This document shows positions 1-7,058 of a DNA stretch of 64,000 bases, piece after piece. Location: assembly GCF_000015765.1 (NCBI RefSeq), contig NC_008942.1, positions 1,379,921-1,443,920 on the forward strand. Direction: 5' to 3'. Made by a program: the position numbers and the translations under genes. Source of the DNA: Methanocorpusculum labreanum Z (GTDB taxonomy: Archaea; Halobacteriota; Methanomicrobia; Methanomicrobiales; Methanocorpusculaceae). Below the pieces are notes generated by a model, which ran no database searches, was not told the origin of the DNA, and saw only the letters and a list, made by a program, of their open reading frames with translations. Positions within the stretch are counted from its first letter, which is position 1, and every line of letters begins with the position of its first letter.

Positions 1-345
1 GGAAGTCTTCAGCGGGTCATCTCCACCAAAGCGGATATGGCGATCGTGCCGGGTCTCGGCGGCGGGACAAATGTGATATTTGTCAAGAAGCCGGAAAAGT
101 TCCATGTGGAATACTATGGATTCTCGTTCAGGCGGCATCTCCAAATCGCCGAGGAACTCGAACTCACCGTCGAGATCATCGACTCCATGAGAATGTCGAC
201 CGACGTGGACGAGCCGGCGGATCTGGTCGAGCTGATGATCCACGGACACGGAAATGCCCGCGAATGGCTGTATGAACACGGATTCTCCCTCTCTGTAGAG
301 GATGGACGGGTGAAGGTCCACCGGGACGGTAAGGAAGTTGTCTGA
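1..345 (+). CDS. cofC: 2-phospho-L-lactate guanylyltransferase, C-terminal part (5' cut by window edge)
   Basis: The reading frame is open from base 1, so the N-terminal half lies outside the window. CofC transfers a guanylyl group from GTP to 2-phospho-L-lactate (or a related 2-phosphoacid), the activated precursor used in cytosolic coenzyme F420 synthesis. The visible part has the family's GGGTN nucleotide-binding segment near base 61, the YYGFSFRRHL segment, and a C-terminal DVDEPADLVEL motif. The last codons overlap the TTG start of the next gene by 8 nt, so the two are probably co-transcribed. Identification is by motif recall; the missing half prevents a length check. Confidence 0.85.
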   Translation, partial: GSLQRVISTKADMAIVPGLGGGTNVIFVKKPEKFHVEYYGFSFRRHLQIAEELELTVEIIDSMRMSTDVDEPADLVELMIHGHGNAREWLYEHGFSLSVEDGRVKVHRDGKEVV

Positions 346-1174
346 TTTTATCGAAAAAGCCGAGGAGCTTGCCCTCTCCGGAAAGTTTGAGGAGGCTCTC
401 GGAAAATATGACGAGGCAATTGGAGAAGATCCCTCTGATCCCCTCACGTATGTTGGAAAGGCCTCGGTTCTGAAGGCGCTTGGAAGATATGACGAGTGTA
501 TAGAGTGTATGGATACTGCCGTCCGAATCATTCCGGAGTGGAAGGGAACAGATCCAGAACGGATCCCGGCGTTTACTTCGATGCTGCTCGTACTGAAAGC
601 CGAGGCACAGTTATACGCCGAGAAACCAAACGAGGCGCTTGTCACGGTGGACGAGGCGGATGAAATCAGAACAGCGGACGCCGCATCCCTCGTCGTACGT
701 GCCCAGGCGTATGCCCAGCTGCAAAACTACGAAGCGGCCGGCAACTGTCTGTACCGTGCGGAGGAGTGGTGTTTTCTGCATGACGACGCAATGCTGACCC
801 AGATCTGGCTTTCAAAAGTTCATCTGGCAAAAGAGGCAGGCAAACCCTTTGTTCCGCCGTATGCCTCCGAGGTGTACAAATCCGGAAACTGGCGAACACC
901 TGTTGGAACGGCCGAGGAGCTTTTCGAGCGGGGAAATAATCTCCGCAGCGAAGGTCTGCTGTACGACGCCCTCAGATATTATGACGCCTGTCTTGCGGCC
1001 GAACCCAAAAATAAGGCACTTGTTCTGTTCTTCAGGGGAATCATCTTTGAACAGCTGAAAAACTTTGGCGAAGCATATTCCATGTATTCGGATGCCTTGG
1101 CAGCCGGACCAGCGCCAGAGGATGAAATGAAGATCCGAGTAAGATGGGCAAACGCGAAAAGCCGGCGGATCTGA
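338..1174 (+). CDS. tetratricopeptide repeat protein
   Basis: A 278-residue soluble protein made mostly of helical TPR units, expected to act as a protein-protein interaction scaffold; the partner is unknown. TPR-type helix pairs are clear at about residues 5-70 (FEEALGKYDEAI, then YDECIECMDTAV) and again at 195-265 (YDALRYYDACLA, then FGEAYSMYSDAL). The linker between them (about 80-190) is also helical and Ala-rich. The start is a TTG inside the end of cofC, with a purine-rich AAGGAA almost touching it, so translational coupling is plausible. No signal peptide or membrane segment. A T7 tract follows the stop. Confidence 0.75.
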   Translation: MSDFIEKAEELALSGKFEEALGKYDEAIGEDPSDPLTYVGKASVLKALGRYDECIECMDTAVRIIPEWKGTDPERIPAFTSMLLVLKAEAQLYAEKPNEALVTVDEADEIRTADAASLVVRAQAYAQLQNYEAAGNCLYRAEEWCFLHDDAMLTQIWLSKVHLAKEAGKPFVPPYASEVYKSGNWRTPVGTAEELFERGNNLRSEGLLYDALRYYDACLAAEPKNKALVLFFRGIIFEQLKNFGEAYSMYSDALAAGPAPEDEMKIRVRWANAKSRRI

Positions 1175-1180
1175 ATACTC

Positions 1181-1187
1181 TTTTTTT
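1181..1187 (+). terminator. oligo-T terminator after the cofC/TPR operon
   Basis: Seven consecutive T residues 6 nt after the stop of the TPR gene, the usual form of an archaeal intrinsic terminator. No hairpin is needed or obvious. Confidence 0.5.
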
Positions 1188-1224
1188 ATAATCGGTTTGA
1201 AAACAGAATCTGATAATTCATAAA

Positions 1225-1843
1225 ATAGGAGTTACGCGGTGTGCTCTCAATCCAATTCGTGAAGGGTATTACTGGGTGTGGACACATGAGATAAAACCAA
1301 CCGCGAATCGGCGCGAATCCGCCCTTCGGGCGAAGCGAATCGGATTTGCTGACCCTCACTCTCGCTCGTTGGGCCTGGTCGCAAATCAAAGATTTGCTCC
1401 GCTAAGGTCGTCGACTTCGTCGCCAACCCGCCGACCCAACGGCTCGTCCCTTCATCGGGATCGTTCGGGCAAATCCTGTCGGTGCCCCGGCACCTCCAGT
1501 GAGGGAGAGATTCATTGAGCAGTCCTTAATCTGAAAAATATCCACTGTACTGACAATCACGATATAAGATCAAGAGAAATATCAATAATAGGAGCCGCTG
1601 GGGCGGCGACAGGATTTGCCCGAACGGTCCCGATGAAGGGATGAGCAAGACAGCGAAGCTGGATTGCGAAAGTGAGGATCAGCAAATCCGATTCCGGGAG
1701 CAAGCCAAAGGCTTGCGGGATTCGCGCCGATTCGCGGTTGGTCTTTTCTCACGTGTCCACACTTATGCCACTCACGAAATCGAAGTACATCTCATAAGAT
1801 CTTCAGTTTTTTTCCGGTTAAGATCGCACCGCGTAAGTCCTAT
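1225..1843. mobile_element. non-autonomous palindromic transposable element, copy 1 (MITE-like)
   Basis: A 619-bp element with terminal inverted repeats (ATAGGAGTTACGCGGTG on the left, matching CACCGCGTAAGTCCTAT on the right) and a 4-bp target-site duplication TAAA at 1221-1224 and 1844-1847. The two halves are imperfect inverted copies of each other: CCAACCGCGAATCGGCGCG near 1298 recurs inverted near 1722, and TTCATCGGGAYCGTTCGGGC near 1452 recurs inverted near 1630. A unique centre of about 100 bp lies near 1500-1590. Arms hold smaller hairpins (CGCCCTTCGGGCG, GCAAGCCAAAGGCTTGC, GCAAATCAAAGATTTGC). Short ORFs inside look like no transposase. A second copy in reverse orientation lies at 28004-28595. 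The IS family is not known to me; a 4-bp duplication would fit some IS5-type elements. Confidence 0.82.
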
Positions 1844-1856
1844 TAAAAAAACGAAA

Positions 1857-1929
1857 CGCCCAAGTCGGAATTCGAATCCGAGTCGCAGCCGTGACAGGGC
1901 TGCATGATAGGCCACTACACTACTTGGGC
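1857..1929 (-). tRNA. tRNA-Asp (GTC), copy 1
   Basis: The minus strand folds as a cloverleaf with acceptor GCCCAAG/CTTGGGC, anticodon stem CAGCC/GGCTG, anticodon loop CTGTCAC (anticodon GTC), T-loop TTCGAAT and discriminator G. CCA is not encoded. The gene ends 13 bp from the mobile element at 1843. Identical to the neighbouring copy at 1975. Confidence 0.96.
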
Positions 1930-1974
1930 AACAAACCGCACGTCAATCCCGCACAATCAAAACGAAAGAAGAAG

Positions 1975-2047
1975 CGCCCAAGTCGGAATTCGAATCCGAG
2001 TCGCAGCCGTGACAGGGCTGCATGATAGGCCACTACACTACTTGGGC
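1975..2047 (-). tRNA. tRNA-Asp (GTC), copy 2
   Basis: Base-for-base identical to the copy at 1857-1929 over all 73 nt, separated from it by a 45-bp spacer. Same cloverleaf and GTC anticodon. The order tRNA-Tyr, tRNA-Asp, tRNA-Asp on the minus strand suggests one transcript. Confidence 0.96.
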
Positions 2048-2069
2048 ATTGATTGCGTCTTGAAAATGG

Positions 2070-2177
2070 TCCCGACTCCCGGATTCGAACCGGGGACATC
2101 GCGGTAGCCGCGCAGTACGCCCGCAGGCGTTAATTTCTTTCTACAGCCGCGCACTCTACCATCTGAGTTAAGTCGGG
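2070..2177 (-). tRNA. tRNA-Tyr (GTA) with an intron
   Basis: Acceptor CCCGACT/AGTCGGG with the C1-G72 pair typical of archaeal tRNA-Tyr, anticodon stem CGCGG/CCGCG, loop CTGTAGA with GTA anticodon, T-loop TTCGAAT and discriminator A. The anticodon loop is interrupted after position 37 by a 35-nt insert, the canonical archaeal intron site. The insert must be removed by the EndA endonuclease, whose gene is at 8347. Confidence 0.93.
2106..2140 (-). other. tRNA-Tyr intron (canonical position 37/38)
   Basis: 35 nt between G37 and A38 of tRNA-Tyr. The insert contains CGCCTGCGGGCG, a small hairpin, and GCGCGG that can re-pair with the anticodon-stem region, as expected for a bulge-helix-bulge splice substrate. 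Boundaries are deduced from cloverleaf closure and could shift by a base. Confidence 0.8.
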
Positions 2178-2308
2178 ATTGACTGCTTTAACTAGAAGGA
2201 TCTGTAAAAATATAAACATACCGATTTGGAAAACCCGGCAGCCGACGAACATGGACATAAATAACCTGATATGTAAGAAAAGTAAGAATTACTGAAACGA
2301 TAAGAACC

Positions 2309-2557
2309 ATGAAAAACAGGGAGGGATTTTCCGTAATCGGGTGCATGAAATGCAGAAGGAGGATAGTCGCCGACCTTTCCTATGCTACCAAAACCTGCAT
2401 CTGCGGGAACAAAATCGATCTTACACAAACAAAACTGCTTGCCGTGTGCGAATCGGCAGATGAAGCAGGCGAACTTCTCAGACGCATGCAGACAGCGAAA
2501 AACTCGGGCTTCACGTCTGCGAATAAGATCGGCGGATCGTTAGAAAAAAAGAGTTAG
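2309..2557 (+). CDS. small zinc-ribbon protein, DUF1922-like
   Basis: An 82-residue protein with two CxxC-type knuckles (CMKC at 12-15 and CICG at 30-33) followed by a helical region containing [12 protein letters not shown]. The pattern resembles the DUF1922 zinc-ribbon family of methanogens, whose members are about 65-75 residues. Function is unknown; nucleic-acid binding is a guess based only on the ribbon. The start ATG is preceded by an AT-rich stretch and no strong Shine-Dalgarno. The stop overlaps the end of the convergent gene at 2554. Confidence 0.6.
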
Positions 2558-2817
2558 TCAAAGGGTATTGCTTCAAGAGTCGAAGCAAGTTCCCATATCC
2601 TGGTCCGTGCATGGATCGGCATATTCGAGTCATTGCTGACCTCATCAATCATGGACAAGGCACTTGCGGCTCTTAGACCGATCGTTTTCTTCTCATCCTG
2701 GAGAACCTTCATCGTTTCATCGGCCACGCGGCGGATATTCCGCGGAATCGTTGAATCTTCACTCATTGCATGCAGCATCATAATGCACTGCTTGATCATA
2801 TCTTCCGGATTTGCCAT
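2554..2817 (-). CDS. UPF0147 family protein
   Basis: An 87-residue all-helical protein of a family found across archaea, with no known function. Recognised by the conserved IPRNIRR motif and the C-terminal block [16 protein letters not shown]. The frame is open further upstream to 2865, but ATG at 2817 (MANPEDMIK) is chosen because GGGAG precedes it at normal spacing and because family members start about here. Convergent with the zinc-ribbon gene, overlapping at the stop codons. Family assignment from memory. Confidence 0.82.
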
Positions 2818-2938
2818 ATTTAGCTCCCAACCCCAAAATCTGTAACTCATGTTAAACCTCCGCAAAAATAAAGACTCCCTTTATTCTTGAGACATTATAT
2901 ACTCTGAAAACCAATTTGTACAGAAGAGAAAAACAGCC

Positions 2939-3313
2939 ATGACGAAAAAACCCGAGGATATAATGACGGAGTATCTCCTAAACGGCGCGAAAATGCTCTC
3001 GGAACTCTGTCCCAAATGCGAGGCCCCTCTATTTGATGTGAAGGGAAAGAAGATGTGCGTGGTCTGTGCCAATACTCCAACTGAAGATACAGCGCAAAAG
3101 GAAACCGCGGAAAAGATCCAGATGATCGTGCCTAAATATGCCGCCGCCGATCAGACCCCGTCACCTGCTCCGAAAAACATTCTCGAAAGCCTTGATGCGC
3201 TGATTCTCCAGCTTTGCACCCGTGCCGCCGCCGAAACCGAACCGGAACGCTGCCGGACCTTAATCGAGTGCATTAGGACCGCCGCGGAAGCAAAAACCAT
3301 ACTCTCGAGATAA
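2939..3313 (+). CDS. SSSCA1/autoantigen p27-type zinc-ribbon protein (UPF0148)
   Basis: A 124-residue protein with the hallmark N-terminal block: amphipathic MTEYLLNGAKMLSELCP, then a four-cysteine ribbon CPKC ... CVVC at about residues 24-43. This matches the Sjogren/scleroderma autoantigen p27 family, called UPF0148 in archaea. The C-terminal third (about 80-124) is a separate helical segment. Function in archaea is not established. The last base of its stop codon is the first base of the next gene's ATG, so it is coupled to the P-loop gene. Confidence 0.8.
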   Translation: MTKKPEDIMTEYLLNGAKMLSELCPKCEAPLFDVKGKKMCVVCANTPTEDTAQKETAEKIQMIVPKYAAADQTPSPAPKNILESLDALILQLCTRAAAETEPERCRTLIECIRTAAEAKTILSR

Positions 3314-3852
3314 TGAAAGTCGTCGGCGTTGTCGGGTATCCCGCGAGCGGGAAGGGGGAGTTTTCCGTGATCGCGGGGCAACTTGGTATCCCCGTCGTGG
3401 TCATGGGGGATATGATCCGGAGAAAGGTCATCGAAAACGGACTGGAACTAACGGACGAGAACATCGGAGCAGCCGCACGAAACCTTCGTGCCGAACTCGG
3501 TATGGACGCGGTCGCGATATTAACGGCAGAGGAGATCGCAAAAATCAACCCGAACATTGTCGTCATCGACGGGATAAGAGGGGACGCCGAGGTTACCTAC
3601 TTCAAATCCGTCTTCAGCGACTTTTCGCTTCTGGCAATCACGGCAAGTTTTGAGACGCGCCTTCTCAGGATGAAAAACCGCGGGAGAAGCGATGATACGA
3701 CAACGCCCGAGACACTTCGCTCACGCGACGAACGCGAGGAGTCGTTTGGACTTAGCCGAGCCGTCGCTCTTGCGGATATGCGGATCGAAAACGAGTCGAG
3801 CCGCGAGGAGTTTGCCGCACGGATCCGGGATTATCTGGAGAGCCTTGCATGA
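3313..3852 (+). CDS. P-loop nucleotide kinase-like protein (UPF0200 family)
   Basis: A 179-residue protein with a Walker A GYPASGKGE at residues 8-16, the VVVMGDMIR segment near 29-37 and a Walker B-like VVIDGIRG near 78-85, in the order seen in small nucleotide and dephospho-CoA kinase-type enzymes. Archaeal members are annotated UPF0200. The physiological substrate is unknown, so no gene symbol is given. The stop codon overlaps the start of the TIM-barrel gene (ATGA overlap), placing it in a run with 2939, 3849 and rnz. Confidence 0.78.
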   Translation: MKVVGVVGYPASGKGEFSVIAGQLGIPVVVMGDMIRRKVIENGLELTDENIGAAARNLRAELGMDAVAILTAEEIAKINPNIVVIDGIRGDAEVTYFKSVFSDFSLLAITASFETRLLRMKNRGRSDDTTTPETLRSRDEREESFGLSRAVALADMRIENESSREEFAARIRDYLESLA

Positions 3853-4619
3853 AAATCTTCTTTGCCTCCTCTTCAAAAGTCTGGGAAGATCCGGAATGGG
3901 TCTCAGAGATCCCCGAGGTCGGGTTCGACGGCTGGGAGATATCGGCTGACGGAAACTACCGGCTGGATAAACCGGAGACGTTTTCCGCAGTCAAACGGGT
4001 TATCGATGAAAACGGACTTGACGTCTCCGTGCATGCCCCGTTCAGTGATCTGAATCCTGCATCCATCAATATGCCCATTTGGGAAGAAACAGTTCGACAG
4101 TTCACCGTCTGCATCGAACAGGCCGCAGAGCTCACGGACACAGTGGTCCTCCACCCGGGGTATCTCTCCCCTGTGAGCAGATTCGACGAAGCTTCCGCAT
4201 GGAACAATCACAAACAAGCATGTATCCGGCTCGGAGAAACCGCACAGCGTGTGGGTATTACCGCGTGTCTGGAAAATATGCCGAACCTCGACGACTTTTT
4301 CTGCCGTGATCCCTACGAACAGGAAGGATTCGTCGACGGTGTGCCGGGGATGGGACTCGTGCTGGATATCGGGCACGCCAACACAACCGGCAATCTGGAT
4401 GAATTCTGTAAAATCATCCTGCCAAAAGCCCACCACCTTCACATCCACGACAATCATGGAAAATACGATGAACACCTCCCTCTTGGTGGGGGCACGATAA
4501 ACTGGGATAAGATCATGCCGAGAATAGTCAAGGAATACAAAGGAAAAATCATCGTCGTCGAGGGACGCAACCCGAAAGAGGGAAAGAAAAGCCTCGAATT
4601 TTTACGGAAGTGGATCTAA
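3849..4619 (+). CDS. sugar phosphate isomerase/epimerase-like TIM-barrel protein (AP endonuclease 2 family)
   Basis: A 256-residue protein of the xylose isomerase-like/AP endonuclease family 2 superfamily. Metal-ligand positions are visible: SVHAPF, VVLHPGY, CLENMP, LVLDIGHANTTG, LHIHDNHG, and a final VVEGR, which together would hold divalent metal in the barrel. The substrate cannot be read from sequence. A paralog with the same motif order lies at 23699-24427, in the corrinoid-uptake locus. The gene overlaps its upstream neighbour by 4 nt and abuts rnz, whose ATG begins at the base after this stop. Confidence 0.8.
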   Translation: MKIFFASSSKVWEDPEWVSEIPEVGFDGWEISADGNYRLDKPETFSAVKRVIDENGLDVSVHAPFSDLNPASINMPIWEETVRQFTVCIEQAAELTDTVVLHPGYLSPVSRFDEASAWNNHKQACIRLGETAQRVGITACLENMPNLDDFFCRDPYEQEGFVDGVPGMGLVLDIGHANTTGNLDEFCKIILPKAHHLHIHDNHGKYDEHLPLGGGTINWDKIMPRIVKEYKGKIIVVEGRNPKEGKKSLEFLRKWI

Positions 4620-5558
4620 ATGGCCGGTGAAACACTCTTCGTGCATTTTCTCGGGACCGCGGGGGCGCTGCCAACGCCGCTTCGAAATCCGTCCTGCATA
4701 ATGATCAGGCGCGGATCCGACACCCTGCTTTTTGACTGCGGGGAGGGAGCCCAGCAGCAGATGATGCGGCTGAAGACCGGGTTTACGGTAAATGCCGTTT
4801 TTATCACCCACTGGCACGCCGACCATTATCTGGGAATATTCGGGCTCATCGAGACGATGGCGTTCAACGGCAGGACCGAACCGCTGACGCTTTACGGACC
4901 GCGGGGTATCGACTGGTTTGTAAATATCATCCATCAGCTGACCCCGAAAATCCCGTTCACGCTCTCGGCAATCGAGGTGTCCGACGGAGATGTAATAATG
5001 TTCGACGGATACTCGGTCGTCGCATTCAGAACCTTCCATGGGATGGAAAGCATCGGATACGTTCTGGAAGAGGATATGCGGCCCGGCAGATTCGACCGGG
5101 AAGGAGCGATTTCCTTGGGCGTGAAACCCGGACCGATGTTTGGTAAACTCCAGAGAGGGAGCCCGGTCACCATCCTCAGGGGTGACGAAGAGGTGACCAT
5201 TACCCCGGAGATGGTCATGGGAGAGAGACGGCGCGGGCGAAAAGTTGTGTACACCGGAGATACACGGCCGGTAAAAAATCAGCCGGAGCTTTTAGCAAAT
5301 GCAGATCTTCTGATCCATGAAGCGACCTTCGATGAAGAGGAAGGGAGCGAACGGGCAAAAGAGGCCTGGCACTCTACCGCATGTGAAGCCGGGCAGGTGG
5401 CCGCTCTTGTGAAACCGAAAATTCTGGCCCTTGTACATTTCAGTTCACGCTACATTACTGCGGCAAGCCACATCAAAGATGCAAAAGAGTATTTCAGCGG
5501 TGAAATTATTGCACCAAATGACCTGACAACGGTGGAAATTCCCTACAGTGATGAATGA
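4620..5558 (+). CDS. rnz: ribonuclease Z (tRNA 3'-processing endonuclease)
   Basis: A 312-residue metallo-beta-lactamase fold enzyme that cuts the 3' trailer from tRNA precursors. That is needed here because the tRNA genes in the window do not encode CCA. Residues visible: LGTAGALPTPLRNPSC at the N-terminus, the zinc motif HWHADH near 63-68, YTGDTRP, LLIHEATF, and a C-terminal LVHFSSRY. Length matches the short (RNase ZS) form, about 300-320 residues. It is the last gene of the 2939-5558 run and begins one base after the previous stop. Confidence 0.93.
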   Translation: MAGETLFVHFLGTAGALPTPLRNPSCIMIRRGSDTLLFDCGEGAQQQMMRLKTGFTVNAVFITHWHADHYLGIFGLIETMAFNGRTEPLTLYGPRGIDWFVNIIHQLTPKIPFTLSAIEVSDGDVIMFDGYSVVAFRTFHGMESIGYVLEEDMRPGRFDREGAISLGVKPGPMFGKLQRGSPVTILRGDEEVTITPEMVMGERRRGRKVVYTGDTRPVKNQPELLANADLLIHEATFDEEEGSERAKEAWHSTACEAGQVAALVKPKILALVHFSSRYITAASHIKDAKEYFSGEIIAPNDLTTVEIPYSDE

Positions 5559-5643
5559 GCCTCTACGCTCTCTCACTGAAAAGATGCCGTATTCCCAATC
5601 TACTTAAGAAGGTGCGATAAAACAATAGAGTAAGCGACAGGCC

Positions 5644-6402
5644 ATGCCAGAACCGGACAGCAAAGAACCCCTGAATATCTACTCAAAAAAAGGCACTGTG
5701 ATCACGGTACGCAGTCCGATACGAAATCGGATCCTCTACCTATTGGCAGAGGAGGGACCGGTCTCTTTTACCAGAATTATGGAGTACACGGGTCTTTCCA
5801 AATCCACGGTATCCGGATACGTCAACACTCTGGAAATGAAAGGTCTGATCTCAGTGAGAACAGATCCACGGGATGCAAGAAAAAAAACCTATCAAATAAC
5901 CGCATCGCATATCGGGAATATCACGCCAAGCGTACAGACCGGGACTTCGGATTTTCGTGAACTCATCAGACAGGCATATGCAAAATACGATAAAATCGAT
6001 TATAAAGAAATCATCCCACATATCATTAAAGTAGCCCTCAGCGAAGCCGGAATCAACATAGATCCGGTTATCATGCGCGGAGGAGAAATCCTGGGGCAGG
6101 CGGTCGCCGTGTATCTGGTGGCCGACACTCTGGACAAAACACTGGCAAACATCACCGAGTTCTGGAAACATTACGGGTTTGGCGAGGTGAGGATTAGGTC
6201 AACCGATCCGCTGCAGATCGAAGTGTATCACTGTTATGAATGTATGATCATGCCGTCCGATTCCGGAAAAAGCTGTGCGATCTCCTGCGGAATGCTCAAA
6301 GCGATTTTTTCCGCATACTATAATGAAAAAGTCAATGTGGAGGAGACCCAGTGCATGACCGAAGGGCATGACTGCTGTTGTATGAAAATCATCAGACCCT
6401 GA
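5644..6402 (+). CDS. winged-helix transcriptional regulator with V4R domain (MsvR-like)
   Basis: A 252-residue protein: an ArsR/MarR-type winged helix at about residues 15-85 (VRSPIRNRILYLL, then TGLSKSTVSGYVNTLE, then a basic wing RTDPRDARKK) followed by a V4R domain at about 110-252. The V4R half ends in a cysteine-rich region (HCYEC, SCAISCG, TQC, HDCCCMK) that could sense redox state or bind metal. This architecture fits the methanogen-specific V4R regulators (MsvR), which sense redox through cysteines; true MsvR orthology is an inference. It has its own promoter region at 5559-5643. Its stop codon lies in the left arm of an inverted repeat (6398-6413). Confidence 0.75.
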   Translation: MPEPDSKEPLNIYSKKGTVITVRSPIRNRILYLLAEEGPVSFTRIMEYTGLSKSTVSGYVNTLEMKGLISVRTDPRDARKKTYQITASHIGNITPSVQTGTSDFRELIRQAYAKYDKIDYKEIIPHIIKVALSEAGINIDPVIMRGGEILGQAVAVYLVADTLDKTLANITEFWKHYGFGEVRIRSTDPLQIEVYHCYECMIMPSDSGKSCAISCGMLKAIFSAYYNEKVNVEETQCMTEGHDCCCMKIIRP

Positions 6403-6413
6403 ATTTGACAGTT
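6398..6413 (+). repeat. outer inverted repeat, left arm (pairs with 6905-6920)
   Basis: CCTGAATTTGACAGTT, containing the TGA stop of the V4R regulator. It is exactly complementary to AACTGTCAAATTCAGG at 6905-6920, about 490 bp away. Confidence 0.85.
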
Positions 6414-6530
6414 AGAGGAAATACCTCATAATGAATACCCCAATATTTTTTCAAAAGCCTTGATAAAAGCTCTCGTGAGTTACTTACTTTCCAGAATATA
6501 TCTTCACTATTCCATATATTTTTTGATTAA

Positions 6531-6581
6531 TGGGGTGCGGGAGGGCGACTCCGGCGCGGAGCCCGACGCGGTGGGAATATC
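6531..6581 (+). repeat. 51-bp perfect inverted repeat, left arm
   Basis: Runs from TGGGGTGCGGGAGGGCGACT to GGTGGGAATATC. It is the exact reverse complement of 6811-6861 over all 51 positions. Confidence 0.95.
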
Positions 6582-6810
6582 CTATCTACCATGGCCCTAT
6601 ATGTTTCCGTGTAGTTCTATGGTGATGGAATATTCAGATATTACGTACGCAGTGTTGAGGTGTAGATTCAATTCGGGAAGCATGAGACTGAGATCTATAC
6701 TCCCAAGCCACTTCCCTTCAAAATACATCTCATACCTCCTCATCCCTTCCATTCTGACTATTCAACGACAGATTAGCTAAGCAGAACTTGAACATGAGCC
6801 TTCGACATAA

Positions 6811-6861
6811 GATATTCCCACCGCGTCGGGCTCCGCGCCGGAGTCGCCCTCCCGCACCCCA
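6811..6861 (-). repeat. 51-bp perfect inverted repeat, right arm
   Basis: Runs from GATATTCCCACCGCGTCGGG to CCCGCACCCCA. Exact reverse complement of 6531-6581. Confidence 0.95.
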
Positions 6862-6904
6862 AAATCAGAAAAAAGGAAAGATAGGCGGGAGAAGTATATT
6901 TGCC

Positions 6905-6920
6905 AACTGTCAAATTCAGG
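6905..6920 (-). repeat. outer inverted repeat, right arm (pairs with 6398-6413)
   Basis: AACTGTCAAATTCAGG. Flanking bases ATCAGAC also resemble the inverse of the gene-end sequence CAGACC at 6394. Confidence 0.85.
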
Positions 6921-7058
6921 ATCAGACAGGAATATCTGTAAACCCCTCACCTGCAAGATACTTTTTTGTGACGGGATCTTTTCTGTTTAACTGAGTCTTT
7001 ATGGAAAAATAGATTGGTAACGGGGCTTTACAACCCTGTCAATGATCATTCTGCAGAT

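Larger units (their letters stand above)
6403..7058. other. gene-free region between convergent genes, built on nested inverted repeats
   Basis: 656 bp with no credible gene. It contains a perfect 51-bp inverted repeat (6531-6581 with 6811-6861, spacer 229 bp) nested inside a 16-bp inverted repeat (6398-6413 with 6905-6920). The 51-bp arms are very GC-rich, while the spacer and flanks are AT-richer. Short ORFs crossing the arms do not resemble proteins. A weak hairpin (GGGGCTTTACAACCC near 7022) could serve as terminator for the minus-strand gene ending at 7059. Confidence 0.7.

Noticed and set aside
1641-1907. An open frame beginning MSKTAKLDCESED, repeated at 27811-28209 on the other strand
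   Set aside because: Both frames start inside the palindromic element in its matching arm and run out into unrelated flanking DNA (the tRNA-Asp gene in one case, the 27386 gene in the other). The shared part is element sequence, not a conserved protein.
6460-6780. Open frames crossing the 51-bp inverted repeat
   Set aside because: No ribosome-binding site, no domain, and the sequence is dictated by the repeat arm.
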